Of a stretch of 64,000 nt of DNA, positions 22,366 to 32,755 are shown piece after piece. The DNA lies in the NCBI RefSeq assembly GCF_009905375.1, contig NC_133653.1, positions 54,329,704 to 54,393,703 on the forward strand. Reading direction: 5' to 3'. The translations under genes were made by a program, and so were the position numbers. Position 1 is the stretch's first letter; every line of letters starts with the position of its first letter. This DNA is from Apium graveolens. Taxonomy: Eukaryota; Streptophyta; Magnoliopsida; Apiales; Apiaceae. Below the pieces are notes generated by a model. That model worked only from the letters and a program-made list of their open reading frames with translations, did no database searches and was not told the origin of the DNA.

Positions 22366-22780
22366 TGGTAATTTTCATATTTTAAATTAATTTTTTTTTG
22401 GAATTTTAATTTTGCAAGCTTGTAGGTCCCACCTTCTAAATACAACGTTTTTCTATCGGAAGTTACTAACTTACGACGTATAGTTGCGTCATAAATTTAT
22501 GTTTTATTTCATTAAAAATGGGTCTCATAAAGTAACATCCGACACTTCTTCCATCATAAGTACATAACTTACGATGTTCTTTTTCGTCTTATATTGATAA
22601 CTTACGACGAAATATTCTGTCGTAAGTAGATTTATTATTTTATTGAGTATGCGGGCCCTGCTTCCTAACTTCCGACGCAATTTTATTTTGTGACACAAAT
22701 CTGAAATTACTACTCGAGCAAAAATGACATTTTTTTTTCGTCGTAAATGGCTTAATTACGACGATTTAAGTTCAAAAAAA
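22366..22780. repeat. CACTA right subterminal repeats
   Basis: Motifs such as taacttacgacg (near 22469), taacttacgatg (near 22566), taacttacgacgaaa (near 22599), gtcgtaagtaga (near 22621) and acgacgattt (near 22758) mirror those on the left. They end at the terminal repeat. Confidence 0.72.
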
Positions 22781-22810
22781 CCGCCGTAAATGGCCAGATT
22801 TGTTGTAGTG
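22781..22810 (-). repeat. CACTA right terminal inverted repeat
   Basis: Ends ...ccagatttgttgtagtg. Its reverse complement pairs with 786-815 at 27 of 30 bases. Confidence 0.88.
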
Positions 22811-24114
22811 TATATAACCATAGTAGATAAGAGCTTAAAATGTGTGTCTAACTCTCTATTTTAAATCTTAATAACCTACTGGAACATGGAACATAGGGAT
22901 TATACGTTGTACACAAACGGCAGTGAATATATGAAAAATATTTACCGAAAAAAACTTGAATACATGGAATGGCAACGTCATTTCAGATAATTAATATGTA
23001 ATATTATGTAATCATGTGGAGTACGGGCCCGAAATTAAAATAATATCAAGTTATTATTTGTATAAAGTTGAACCTCATAATTCGGGGGAAATATACATCA
23101 AAATATAATAAATCAAAATATAATAAATAAATTTTGTTAAATTATGAAATTAAAAAAATCGAAGTTTAGTGTAATTTTGAAATTTTACCATGTAGTTCTA
23201 GTAATGCACCTAGTTATTTTACTTATATAAATTTAACATGTTGACTTTTACTAATACAATTATTTAAAAATAAATCGTCGCTTGGATTGATACTAACAAG
23301 TAAAAATTAAAGTGAAAACAAAGGAAATAGAGAGGATAAGTCAATTCGTGTTAGCCGAGATTCAATTACATAAAATTTTAAAAATAGTGGTATAATTTTC
23401 TAGAGAGTACCAAAATTTGGTACTTCCGTGTTTAAATAGAACATGGTTTCACTATATAAATAATAATTGATAACCTGTGTGAAACATAGGCCCTAGATTA
23501 AATATATCGAATTAGTATTTGAAGAGAATTGAACTCATAATCCGTACGAAACCCGAATTAAACATTAATATATTAATATCAAATATTAAATTGATACTTG
23601 TAAAGAATAGTTATGCAATTAAAAGGAATCGAATTAGTTATAAAATTTCCGAGTATACTTCTGCATTCTTTTACTTGTTATAGAAATCCAACATATATGT
23701 TTTTTTTGTGAAATTTTATGAACCAAATATCTGTTGTTTGAGATAATTTAATATTAATTAATATTATTTGATAATAATCCCGCACTTAGGTTTTTTAATA
23801 TAATTTATTTAATATTACTTAATTATTGATAAAAGTTATTTTTCAAATTAAAAGTAAATATATGTTACTATACATAATTTGATATTAATTAATATAATCT
23901 AAATACAACCATATATTTTCACTGTTAAAATTGTGTTTTAACTTAAAAGTAAATAAACTATATGTTGGACAGTGATAAATACAATCGTTAAATCAATGAT
24001 TTTTAGTTTAAAAGTTAAAAAATGTCACTAAAATTATTTGTTATTATTTAATTATTTTTAAAATAAATAATTTATAGTATAAAAGTAAATTATGGACACT
24101 AACTAACCTATCTA
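22811..24114. other. AT-rich spacer, no gene
   Basis: No open frame with protein-like composition is visible on either strand. The sequence is AT-rich with short runs of near-repeats (for example 'aaatataataaat' twice at about 23101-23125). I see no RNA gene or element end that I can support. Confidence 0.6.
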
Positions 24115-25245
24115 TCTATACTATATTATAATATATAAAACTTTAAAAATTTGGTAGTCGGTCGGCTGGTATTTAATGAAATTACTTAATTAGCCGTACT
24201 TATCTTTTTTTATTAAACTAATTAATATTGAAGTGTATAATTTTAGTTTAAATACAACAAACCATCTCGTGAAGCATAATGATTGAATTCTACCTCTCCT
24301 TTTTTTATTCTAATTGGTATAAGAAAAATTTTAAAACAATTATTTTGGGACACATTTCTTAAAATATTTTACCTGTTGCACCAACATATTGCTTTCCCGG
24401 TGTTAATTAATTATATTTAGAGCCTATTTATTTTAAATTTATATCAGTTCCTTTAAGTATATAAATCAATTATAATTTTTTAACTAAAACACTCTACTTT
24501 CCCTTTTATGTCTCAATTGAAAGACCTATTTTTCAAAAATATTATGGGCACTTTATTTAATAATATAAAAAATTATAATTATTAATAACTCATCTTTTAA
24601 TACTATTTAACATATAAATCAATTAAGAAATATCTTTTCAACTAAAACCCGTTACATTTTTTTTTCTCAACTAAAATACCTTTTCAAAAAAATATTACGG
24701 GAAACTCTATTTAATAAAAATAAAAAATCATTATCTATACTATTACTTAACTGAAGAAATATTGAAAAATCTTCTTTAAATACGTTTATTTCTCTAAACT
24801 AAAACATTTTCTTTTTCAAAAATATACTAATAAATTTTCCTTTTTCAACCCAAACACGCCACCATTTTTCTATCTCTCGATTAGAATATTTAATTCTCCA
24901 AAAAAATCACAAACAATAATAATTATTAAATTACTTTTTTCAACTGAAACACATTACCACTTTTTTCCCACATAAAACATATATTTATCCAAAAATATCA
25001 CGTGTAAGTCTATTTAACAAATCGAAAGATAATACTATAATTATTAATTACTGATCAATTACTCAAATAAAACGCCAACCCTTTCTTATTTAGTGTAACA
25101 AAGTTCATTCTTTTCCAAAAATAACATGCACATTTTTATATAAAATTATAATTATTAATATCATATTAAATGTTTCAAATAAATAAGAAATTATATATGT
25201 TATAATATTGAAGTAAATCTGTGTAATGCACGGGTAATAGACGAA
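24115..25245 (+). mobile_element. probable degenerate Helitron
   Basis: It begins TCTATACTATATTATAATAT, which resembles the common plant Helitron 5' end. Near the other end lies a short hairpin (CTGTG-taatg-CACGG with one G-T pair, 25219-25233) followed by 'gtaatag', similar to the GC hairpin that precedes the CTRR terminus. The exact CTRR end is not visible and no Rep/helicase gene is present, so it would be a decayed non-autonomous copy. Confidence 0.4.
24534..25160 (+). repeat. diverged tandem repeats with core caaaaata-tacggg-tctattta
   Basis: About six related segments begin at 24534, 24685, 24817, 24899, 24990 and 25116. Each starts 'caaaaatat', and several continue with a-cggg-aactctatttaa and end in attataattatta. 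Preceding 'caactaaaac' words repeat too. The spacing is 80-150 bp. They lie within the probable Helitron. Confidence 0.55.
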
Positions 25246-25718
25246 ACATTGAAAGTCTGGGTATGATATTGTTTTTTGGTATAAAATAATTTTACTCAAT
25301 TGCCCTTAATTATGTTAAAGACTAGTTATATTAATTATTTTGGTTTAACATAACCTTTTTCTAATATAACACGTTAATCTTAGAAAAATCCGATGAGAAA
25401 CAACAATAACCTTAATTTTCTGGTTGTATATTTTAGTTGTCTGTAATTTAATCTTTTGCTTTCCGATTAAAATACATTTTTATTATAATTTGAGATTAAT
25501 ATTTATTGTCAATAAAATTCGCAAGTGTAATGAATATGTTGTACACTTGATGATATTACCAAAAACACTCTAAGTAAATATGTTAAATGAATTTGTAACT
25601 TTCATTGGATTATCACATTATTTATCCGTTAAAAGAGTAGCTTATTAAATAAGTTTGTAACACATTCTCTATACTAGATTAGTTGGGGTTTTTGGGAGTT
25701 TTAGTTATTTCTAAGTCA
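25246..25718. other. AT-rich spacer, no gene
   Basis: Short AT-rich stretch between the probable Helitron and the Copia-D LTR. No feature is seen beyond decayed sequence. Confidence 0.5.
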
Positions 25719-26578
25719 TGTTAACTACTAGCAAGATATTCAAAATAGGTGGGCTAATTGTATATAGAAGATGCCTTGTAATTTTGTATTAGTGAAATAG
25801 TATAAACTGCTATGGAAACAACTTCAACTGACATCCTACAAAACTTCATGGGGTGTGCTAGTCAAGTTTCAACGGATGAGCTAGTCAAGTTTCAACGGAT
25901 GACAGATGAAGTTTCAACGAATAACACCTATGAACCCTCAACGGGTAATCAATTTAAATAGCAATTGAAAAGGACTTGACAATGGCTTGACAATCATATG
26001 GGTTGATTATATACAAAAAGAATGTGGCAGCCTGGAATCAGGATTTTGAAGAAAATGAAGTATTTCCATTTCCATGCAAAATAGGGACGTTCAAAGATGC
26101 AGTATCTTACTGGATTGCATTAGACAGATAAATGAAGAAACATGTTATTGGACCTAGCTAATAGGCTTTATATTTTTTCTTATTTTTACGTGTGACTTGG
26201 TAATATATAAATCAAGAGTAGCAAGTGTTTAGTAGTAAGAATTACATTGTTGATTCAGAACAAAAGAGAAAGGCAAGCTGTATTCTTATTCTCTAGAGTT
26301 CTAAGTAGAAAACACTTGTAAGCAACTATGTGCTATTTGCATCACAAAGATTCCTTTACATTTATATATATCTCTGGTGGAAATTTCAAACCACCAAAAA
26401 GTTTTTAAACCTGTTTATTTACTTTGTGTTCTTGAATACTATCTTTGTTTATCTGCACACAAGCATATTCAAACACTAGTATATATTTAGTAAGAAGTTT
26501 TTCAGAATTTCAAAAGTAACCAGAATTCCATTCAACCCCCCTTCTGTAATTCTGTTGATAGATTGTTAGGGAATAACA
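25719..26578 (+). repeat. Copia-D 5' LTR (left end inferred)
   Basis: The right end is firm: ...GGGAATAACA at 26578, two bases before the PBS. The left end is inferred at TGTTAACTAC (25719), which pairs with the terminal TAACA as a 5-bp inverted end and gives an 860-bp LTR. It contains three to four copies of a roughly 21-23-bp unit with 'tttcaacggatga' at 25862-25945 and a 'tatataaatcaagag' TATA-like stretch near 26203. Confidence 0.6.
25859..25948 (+). repeat. 21-23-bp U3 repeats in Copia-D LTR
   Basis: The unit 'tagtcaagtttcaacggat' occurs twice, followed by two diverged copies (gaagtttcaacgaat; gaaccctcaacgggt). The cacgg-like core 'caacggatga' is shared with the SIRE minisatellite when both elements are read in their own orientation. 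Confidence 0.7.
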
Positions 26579-26580
26579 AT

Positions 26581-26593
26581 TGGTATCAGAGTA
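26581..26593 (+). other. Copia-D primer binding site
   Basis: TGGTATCAGAGTA lies two bases after the LTR end. It is the tRNA-iMet type with one change near its 3' side. Confidence 0.9.
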
Positions 26594-26638
26594 AGCTGTT
26601 GACATACAAAGAGTTTAAAGATCAAGCAATCTAACAAC

Positions 26639-29023
26639 ATGAGTGGAAATGATGTTGGAGTTAAGATCTCAATTCTGGATAAAGACAACTATCATCACTG
26701 GAAAGTGAAGATGCACCTTCATCTACTCTCTCAAGATGAAAGATATGTTGACTGCATAGAGAAAGGACCTCATGTTCCTCACAGGGCTGCAACATATGTT
26801 GAAGGAGTTGTTGGAAATGAGCAAACAGTCCCAAAGCTAAGGTCAGAATGGAAAGATGAAGATATTGAGTAAGTTCATGAAGGAAAAAAGGCCATAAATA
26901 TTCTGTTCAATGGTCTTGATGGAGATATGTTTGACAATGTTATTAACTGCAATACTGCTAAGGAAATTTGGGACCAAATTCAAGTGCTATATGAGGGAAC
27001 TGAGCAAGTCAGAGAAAACAAGATGCAACTTCTCATACAACAATAAGAATATTTTCACTTTGAAGATGGTGAGTCACTAAGTGACATTTTCAGTAAGTGA
27101 CATTTTCAGTAGATTCCCAAAACTACTGAATGGCTTAAAGTTGTATGGGAGGATCTACCGAACTAAAGATTCAAATATGAAATTCCTAAGGTCTTTACCA
27201 AAAGAACGGAATCCAATGATAGTCCCTCTCAGAAATTCTCAAGATTATAAAGAATTTAATATAGGGAGACTGTATGGTATCTTAAAAACCTATGAGCTCG
27301 AAATAGAGCAAGATGAGCTGTTAGAGAAAGGAAGAAAGAAGGGCGGATCTATTACATTGGTAGCTGAACAAGGGAGATGAAAAGAGTTGAAGGTTGAAGC
27401 TGTTGAATCTGCACCAAACACAAGTGTTTGTGAAGGCAAGGGCAAAGGGTTGGTAACTGAAGATGAGTACTGCACAAGACATGATGAAATGGATAACATT
27501 GATGAGTATTTGGCTTTTCTGTCAAAGAGATTTTCCAGAATCAAATTCAAGAGAAACTTTGGAGCTGCAAAATCCAACAGGAACATGGTTGATAAAGCTA
27601 AATTTAAATGTTTCAAATATGGGATGAATGGTCACTTTGCCAATGAATGCAGAATGCCTAGCTTTGAAAAGCGAAAGTTTGAGCTTGTGGATTATAAGAA
27701 GAAATACTTTGAATTGCTCAAACAAAAGGATTTTATCACTCAACAAATTGACTGGGCAGCTGGTGGTAATGATGCAGATGAAGACATTAATTATGTCAAC
27801 CTAGCCCTAATGGCCAAGTCATATGATACATAAGTCAGTTCATCAAGCAGTCAGGTAATCACTATAAATCTAGCACACCTTTCTAAAGATGAATGCAATG
27901 AACTATAAATGATATGTCTACTAAATTGTATCACTTGTGTATCACATTAAAATCACTCATTAAAGAAAATAATAAAATTAAAGAGAATAATGTGTTTTTG
28001 AGTGATAGAAATATTATGTTAGAAACTCAATTCATTGAGTTTGAGAAATTAAAGATAGAGTGTAAAATTTCCAAGGATGAACTAACTGAATCTTTGAAGA
28101 AAGAAGAGATTTTGAGAAAGCGGTTTGAACGTGAGCAAGAAGTGATCAAGGCCTGGAAATCATCAAGAGACGTGAGTGCCCAAATTTCCAAAGTTCAAGA
28201 AATTGAGTCCTTCTGTGAAGAAGCCTGAAAAACGAGCAAGAAGAAACTGGACCAAGACTTGGTTGATGGTCTTTTAACGAATGTTGAATCAAGGGATGAT
28301 GAAAATTATCCGTCGAAAGATAAAGCTCATCCGTTGAAAGTTGATTCTCACCTGTTGAATGAGAAAAAGACCATTAGCAAAGGAAAACTAGCAAAGCTCA
28401 ATGAGAAGCAGGGTTCAATAACCAAGCACTTTATTCAAGGAGAACCAAGTAAAGCCAAAGATGCAAGCAGGGTGAATGTAGGGCATCTGTCAATGAAGCA
28501 ATTTAGTGACAGATTGGAGAAGATTGAGGTCAAAGCAGATTCGAAAAGGAAAAATAATAGGAATGAGAAAGTAGGGATTAACAAACATAATAACTACACA
28601 CCTGATAAGTATGCACCTATAAAGACATGTGTTAAGTGTGGTAGTGTTAATCATTTATCTACTAATTGCAAATATGTGATACATGCACCCATGTCTGTAC
28701 CTCCATCTTTTCCTAACATGCCCATATCACCCATGCATGCTTTTCATGTTATGCTTGGACAAAATTTATCTGCATATTATGCTAATATGCCATTTGTAAA
28801 CAATCCTTATTATACTGCATTTAATATGCCCCAAATGCCATTTAGCATGCCTTACTGGAATAACATGCTTGCACAATCTTTTCCATATTATGTTAATTCC
28901 AATGTGCCTGATAATTATAAAACTGATCAAGGGTTTCAAAGTCTCACTCCTAAGACAAAAGTTGATTTACAGTCACCTAAGTCTAATGATGGAAAGACTA
29001 AGAAAAAGGCTAAAAAGGCTTGA
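26639..29023 (+). pseudogene. gag: Copia-D gag (frameshifted)
   Basis: It starts at the ATG 26639 (MSGNDVGVKISILDKDNYHH), 46 bp after the PBS. The UBN2-like gag region continues past a TAA at 26870-26872 (AKEIWDQIQVLYEGTEQV near 26950-27010). A 16-bp tandem duplication at 27079-27110 shifts the frame. Open segments follow at 27081-27380, 27387-27833, 27914-28228 and 28259-29023. A zinc knuckle at 27609-27650 (CFKYGMNGHFANEC) has Tyr for the second Cys. A coiled-coil segment covers 27914-28228, and a second Cys/His motif, CVKCGSVNHLSTNC, lies near 28627-28668. A Met/Pro/Asn-rich tail ends in a lysine-rich stretch. It is not functional as it stands. Confidence 0.82.
28309..28371 (+). repeat. 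in-frame 21-bp repeat within Copia-D gag
   Basis: Three consecutive 21-bp units (28309, 28330, 28351) encode seven-residue repeats. The core 'tcatccgttgaaa' is the exact reverse complement of 'tttcaacggatga' in the LTR of the same element. Confidence 0.6.
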
Positions 29024-29070
29024 CCCAATGAAACTTGGGTTCCAAAATCAACTTGATCTGGTTTTGATGT

Positions 29071-29517
29071 GTGCAGGGAAACAAAATGAATCTTTGGTAT
29101 CTAGATAGTGGTTTCTCAAGGCACATGACTGGAGATTCTACCCAGCTCACTGAGTTCAAGGAGAGAGCTGGCCCAAGCATTACCTTTGGATATGACAACA
29201 AAAGATATACTATGGGATATGGCTTGATTTTAAGAGAGAATGTCATCATTGAAGAAGTTGCCTTAGTTGATGGAATCAAACACAAATTTTTGAGTGTCAG
29301 TAAACTATATAATAAAGGCAACTCTGTTACTTTTACAACTGAAGCCTGTGATGTTACCTGCAAGAAAAACAACAAAGTGATCCTTACTGGAGTGAGAAAG
29401 GGGAATATGTACCTAGATGATTTTAACTCAACAAATACAGATTCCATTACTTGTCTTTTCAGTACAGCAAGTCAAGATGAAAGTTGGCTATGTCACAAGA
29501 AACTATCTGTTAGGTAA
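29071..29517 (+). pseudogene. pol: Copia-D protease and pre-integrase start, cut by SIRE-B
   Basis: The frame contains the Copia protease signature WYLDSGFSRHMTGD, with the Ser-Gly of the active-site triad kept, then TFGYDNKRYTMGYG and VDGIKHKFLSVSKL. It runs into the pre-integrase region (ESWLCHKKLSV) just before the SIRE-B LTR begins at 29508; the last codons are from that LTR. The remaining integrase, reverse transcriptase and RNase H are absent. Confidence 0.82.
29503..29507. repeat. presumed SIRE-B target site (CTATC), left copy only
   Basis: These five bases precede the LTR start TGTTAGG. The partner copy is lost because the other end of SIRE-B is truncated. Confidence 0.5.
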
Positions 29518-30836
29518 TGAATGACATACAGAGGAGGGGGGTGGATGTGTTTTTATATTTTTCTGCTTTTCTTGAAATATTTATGGTTGTGAACAAAGTA
29601 AATCAAATCTTGTAGTAAGATGTGTTAAGACTGAAATTAAACATGCAACAATGAATAACACAGATCTTTCAAAACTCACTTAATTTTATATTAAAATTAA
29701 GAATGTTTTGCTATAAAATTTCTAGGCTCTTTGTTGATAAAGAGCTTAGCTTCAATCTTGAGAGAATACAAGAATTTCTTGATCTAACTGTTACAACTAA
29801 CAGATGACCAGTGTTAACTTTATATGATAGTTAATTACTGGTTTATACAGTATATAATAAGAGATTCTATGCACTTTAGTAAACTGTCACTTATCATTCC
29901 ACTTTAGGAAAAGTATATCTTCCATTTCTGGTGTATCATATCTTTATATACAATGTTAACTTTAATCTTCCTTTATCAGTTAATCTTCACCCTTGATCTG
30001 GTACACTCTTCAAGCCACTTTTTGTAGACTTGTCAATCCAACTGGTTGGATTATTTGTTGATTGTTAATCTTGAATATTGAAATATTCTGCAATTTGTAC
30101 TTCAAGATTTTACCTCGAGATCTCCAATTAGGTATATAGAGATCTTGAAATCTTGATACGTATATTGACTTATCGAGATCTCTAATACTCCATAGTTGAT
30201 TTGACTTGTAGAGGTCTCTGAGTTCTCTATAAGAGAATTTAGCTTGTCGAGATCTCTCATCTTCATATCTTCACTCTGGCTTATCGATATCTCTGAGTTC
30301 TCTAGTGACTTATTGACTTGTCGATAACTCAGAGTTTTCTAGTGAAATTTGACTTACCGATAACTCAGAGTTCTCAAGTAAATTTTGACTTGTCGATAAC
30401 TCTGAGTTCTCTAGTGAAGAAATGACTTGTCGATATCTCCAATCTTCATGTCTTCAATTTGGCTTGTCGATATATCTGAGTTCTCTAGTAGCTTTCCTGA
30501 GTTCTCTATAAGTCATTCCGGAGTTCTCAAATGACTTCTCTATAACACTAAATCTGTGACTTGTAGAGATCTTGACTTAGAACATTTTTCTCAAAACAGA
30601 TTTATTGAACTCCAAGCTTCTTCATAATTCTTCTAAGGCATGATCTTCTTGATCTTCTTCCAGATAGAATTCTTAGGCTTGATACTATTTATAGAAAAGA
30701 CTCCAGTCTACTCTTTGACATTTTTACAGACTTTAAATGTTACAATACAAAATGCAAACTAAGATTATAATACAACTTACCTAGGGTTGTCAATTTGACT
30801 TAGTGTTGTTAAGGTACAGGCATGTCTTGCACAACA
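29508..30836 (-). repeat. SIRE-B 3' LTR (1329 bp)
   Basis: It runs TGTTAGG to GCACAACA. Homologous to the SIRE-A and SIRE-C LTRs but with the TATA block mutated (ccactttagg near 29899-29908) and without the 22-bp minisatellite. It carries the longest version of the 36-37-bp repeat array. Confidence 0.9.
30278..30498 (-). repeat. 36-38-bp tandem repeats in SIRE-B U3
   Basis: Six units start at 30278, 30315, 30351, 30387, 30424 and 30461, each gactt(g/a)(t/c)cgataactc followed by gagttctctagtg. SIRE-A has only about two recognisable units. Confidence 0.8.
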
Positions 30837-30849
30837 ATCTCCCCTAATT
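30837..30849 (-). other. SIRE-B polypurine tract
   Basis: The minus strand reads AATTAGGGGAGAT directly before the LTR. It differs by one base from the SIRE-A tract. Confidence 0.8.
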
Positions 30850-30999
30850 TGTGAGAAAATTGCTTAACATAAATTCATGCCTGTTAACAAGACTAACCCC
30901 ATGCTATATTGGAAAATAAAATTAATACATAAAAATTGATACAATTACAACTTTTATACATTAGGAGATTTACAGAGTTCAAATAGTTACAAGCATCAG

Positions 31000-32755
31000 G
31001 TAAAGACTGTTTTTGTTTCAGCTTCTTTTCTATTAAGATCTTTTAAGTAATCAAGAATTTGAAGTTCTTCTATAATAGGTGTCCCACTTAGAGCTTCTAC
31101 AAGTTTGATTCTGTCTTCCTTTGGATAACCACTGTCTAGTAAATTAATCCTAAATCTTAAGAATTTGCCAGCTTTAATTTATAAAAACTTTCCATCCTTA
31201 GAGATTCTGCTCATTCCCTTTGCCTTCAGTTTTTCTGATCTTTTTCAGAACATTTCAATTTCCTCATCATACTTCCTTATCCTTTCTTCATATTCAGCCT
31301 CATTTCTTTTTCTTCTTTCTTCCCTTTCAATCAACCACTCATCCAAAATTGATCTCTATGCTCTTGTAGCAGTATCCTTATCTTTTAGCAAGCTCATCAC
31401 TCTCTTGATTTCAGTGGGAGAGAGAGAGTCCATTAAAGTACAACCAAGGAATGTGAAGAACCCATCTTCATTGTAAATTCTAACTTTCCTTAGAGATACA
31501 ACCCAGACTTTAACTATTTCCTCAACTAGTTGTTGAAAATAATCTTCATCTGATGTGCACCAATTTAAAGGTAGAAAGTCACTTTGCTTAAAACAGTTCC
31601 AGATGGCCCTTTCAGTAACTTGTACTTTTTCAGCATTCTTAGCCTTCTTAGGTTTCCTCCCAACAGTTTTGTAGTGAATTTTGAGTGAAGGATAGTCTAA
31701 AGGTAAGTTTGTGATTTTCTTGAGAAATTTTGGTTTGAGGTGATTGGTGTTTTTAGGAAAGTGTTCGCAGTTTGTTTGTATAAAAACTTTGGCTTAGAGG
31801 TTAGAGGTGGTTTGATGATTGAGGTTGTTAGCTTTGAAGGTTGAGCTAGAGTTATTTGGATTTTTAGGATTTGTTGTGGTTCTGAGCCATCATGTCTTTA
31901 TTTGCTCCTCCTTTCTCCTCTCCTTTTATTTTCACCATCCTTCTTTTCATCCCCCTTCTTCTCCCCTTGACTTTTGTCCTTGCTGCCAGTTGTTTTAGAA
32001 GCTTGACTTGGATTTGAGCCAGAAGGCTTTTATTTGTCATCCTTCTGCTCATCATCATCCTTGTCTTTTCTTAGATTGTATTGAGTATTTGGCAATATGG
32101 TGTCAGGATTTAAGAGATATCTGTCCAAAATCTTTATCATCTCAACATCCTCATGCTTCTTGTTCCTTTTGTACTTTAAATCAGACTGTAAGGTTATGAT
32201 CAGCCTCATGTTTGATCTGACACAATGTTTAGGAACAAGAAGATGTCTGGCTTGTTTGGTTGTTGGACAAACATAAACTACTCCTTGATTTGGATATAGA
32301 TAGGCTTCTGTAAAAGCTGCTATCTGTGCCTTTTTGAGCTCTTGGAGAAGTTGAGTGTCTTCTGGAATAACTGGATTCACTCTATCAATCATTATATCCA
32401 GTTCAGATGCTCTTAAAGTTTGAAGATTTGTGAGAGTCACCTGAAGACACCTGTCCACACCACCATCATTGATGTTGATGTAAATCTTTTTCTCCAAAAA
32501 GTTATCAATTTTCACCACCACTGCCCTTATGAAGTTGATGTTCTTGACCAAAGATTTCTTGCAGGTCATATAGTTGTTTTGAAGAGACACTCTTAGTGCT
32601 GCAAGAAGGTCATTGAATTCATGATCTTGATTGGGTCCTTCTGCAGCCCTTTGAAGTCTTTCCAACATCAATTTGAGCACTTGAGATTTGATTAACTTGA
32701 ATAGGCTCTTTAAATTTTGCCTTAGCATCCTTAGATTGTTGATTCCTAGCCTCAA
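31000..32755 (-). pseudogene. SIRE-B accessory frame, C-terminal half
   Basis: The clearest piece is 32755-32030 (241 codons), containing the compact domain shared with SIRE-A 6131-6841 (VDRCLQVTLTNLQTLRASEL) and a downstream acidic/basic tail. Further pieces at 32058-31864 and about 31660-31030 match the Lys/Glu-rich segment and terminal helical domain of SIRE-A (4886-6034). Multiple stops and frameshifts are present. Function unknown. The parallel structure shows that this long frame was a fixed part of the family before the copies diverged. Confidence 0.65.

Larger units (their letters stand above)
786..22810. mobile_element. CACTA (En/Spm) transposon hosting nested retroelements
   Basis: The ends are inverted 30-mers starting CACTACAACAAATC on the left (786-815), with the reverse complement at 22781-22810 (3 mismatches of 30). 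CACTACAA ends are diagnostic of the CACTA superfamily. Both subterminal regions carry repeated 'acttacgacgg'-type motifs, as expected for transposase-binding sites. The flanking trinucleotides are tgt (783-785) and tat (22811-22813), a 2/3 match to the expected 3-bp target duplication. Only about 355 bp at the left and 445 bp at the right look like CACTA sequence. No transposase is seen, so it was probably a small non-autonomous copy that later collected about 21 kb of retrotransposons. Confidence 0.82.
25719..29507 (+). mobile_element. Ty1/Copia element, 5' half only (Copia-D)
   Basis: It has the plus-strand order LTR, PBS, gag with UBN2-like domain, zinc knuckle and second Cys/His motif, then protease. 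Coding is cut at 29507 by the SIRE-B LTR. The rest of pol and the 3' LTR are not in the window. Gag organisation (coiled coil plus two Cys/His motifs) suggests the SIRE/Tork side of Copia; lineage assignment is tentative. Confidence 0.8.

Noticed and set aside
26581..26593. TGGTATCAGAGC sites as tRNA gene ends
   Set aside because: Only the short tRNA-complementary primer site is present at 13858, 26581, 41459 and 51833; no cloverleaf sequence is adjacent.
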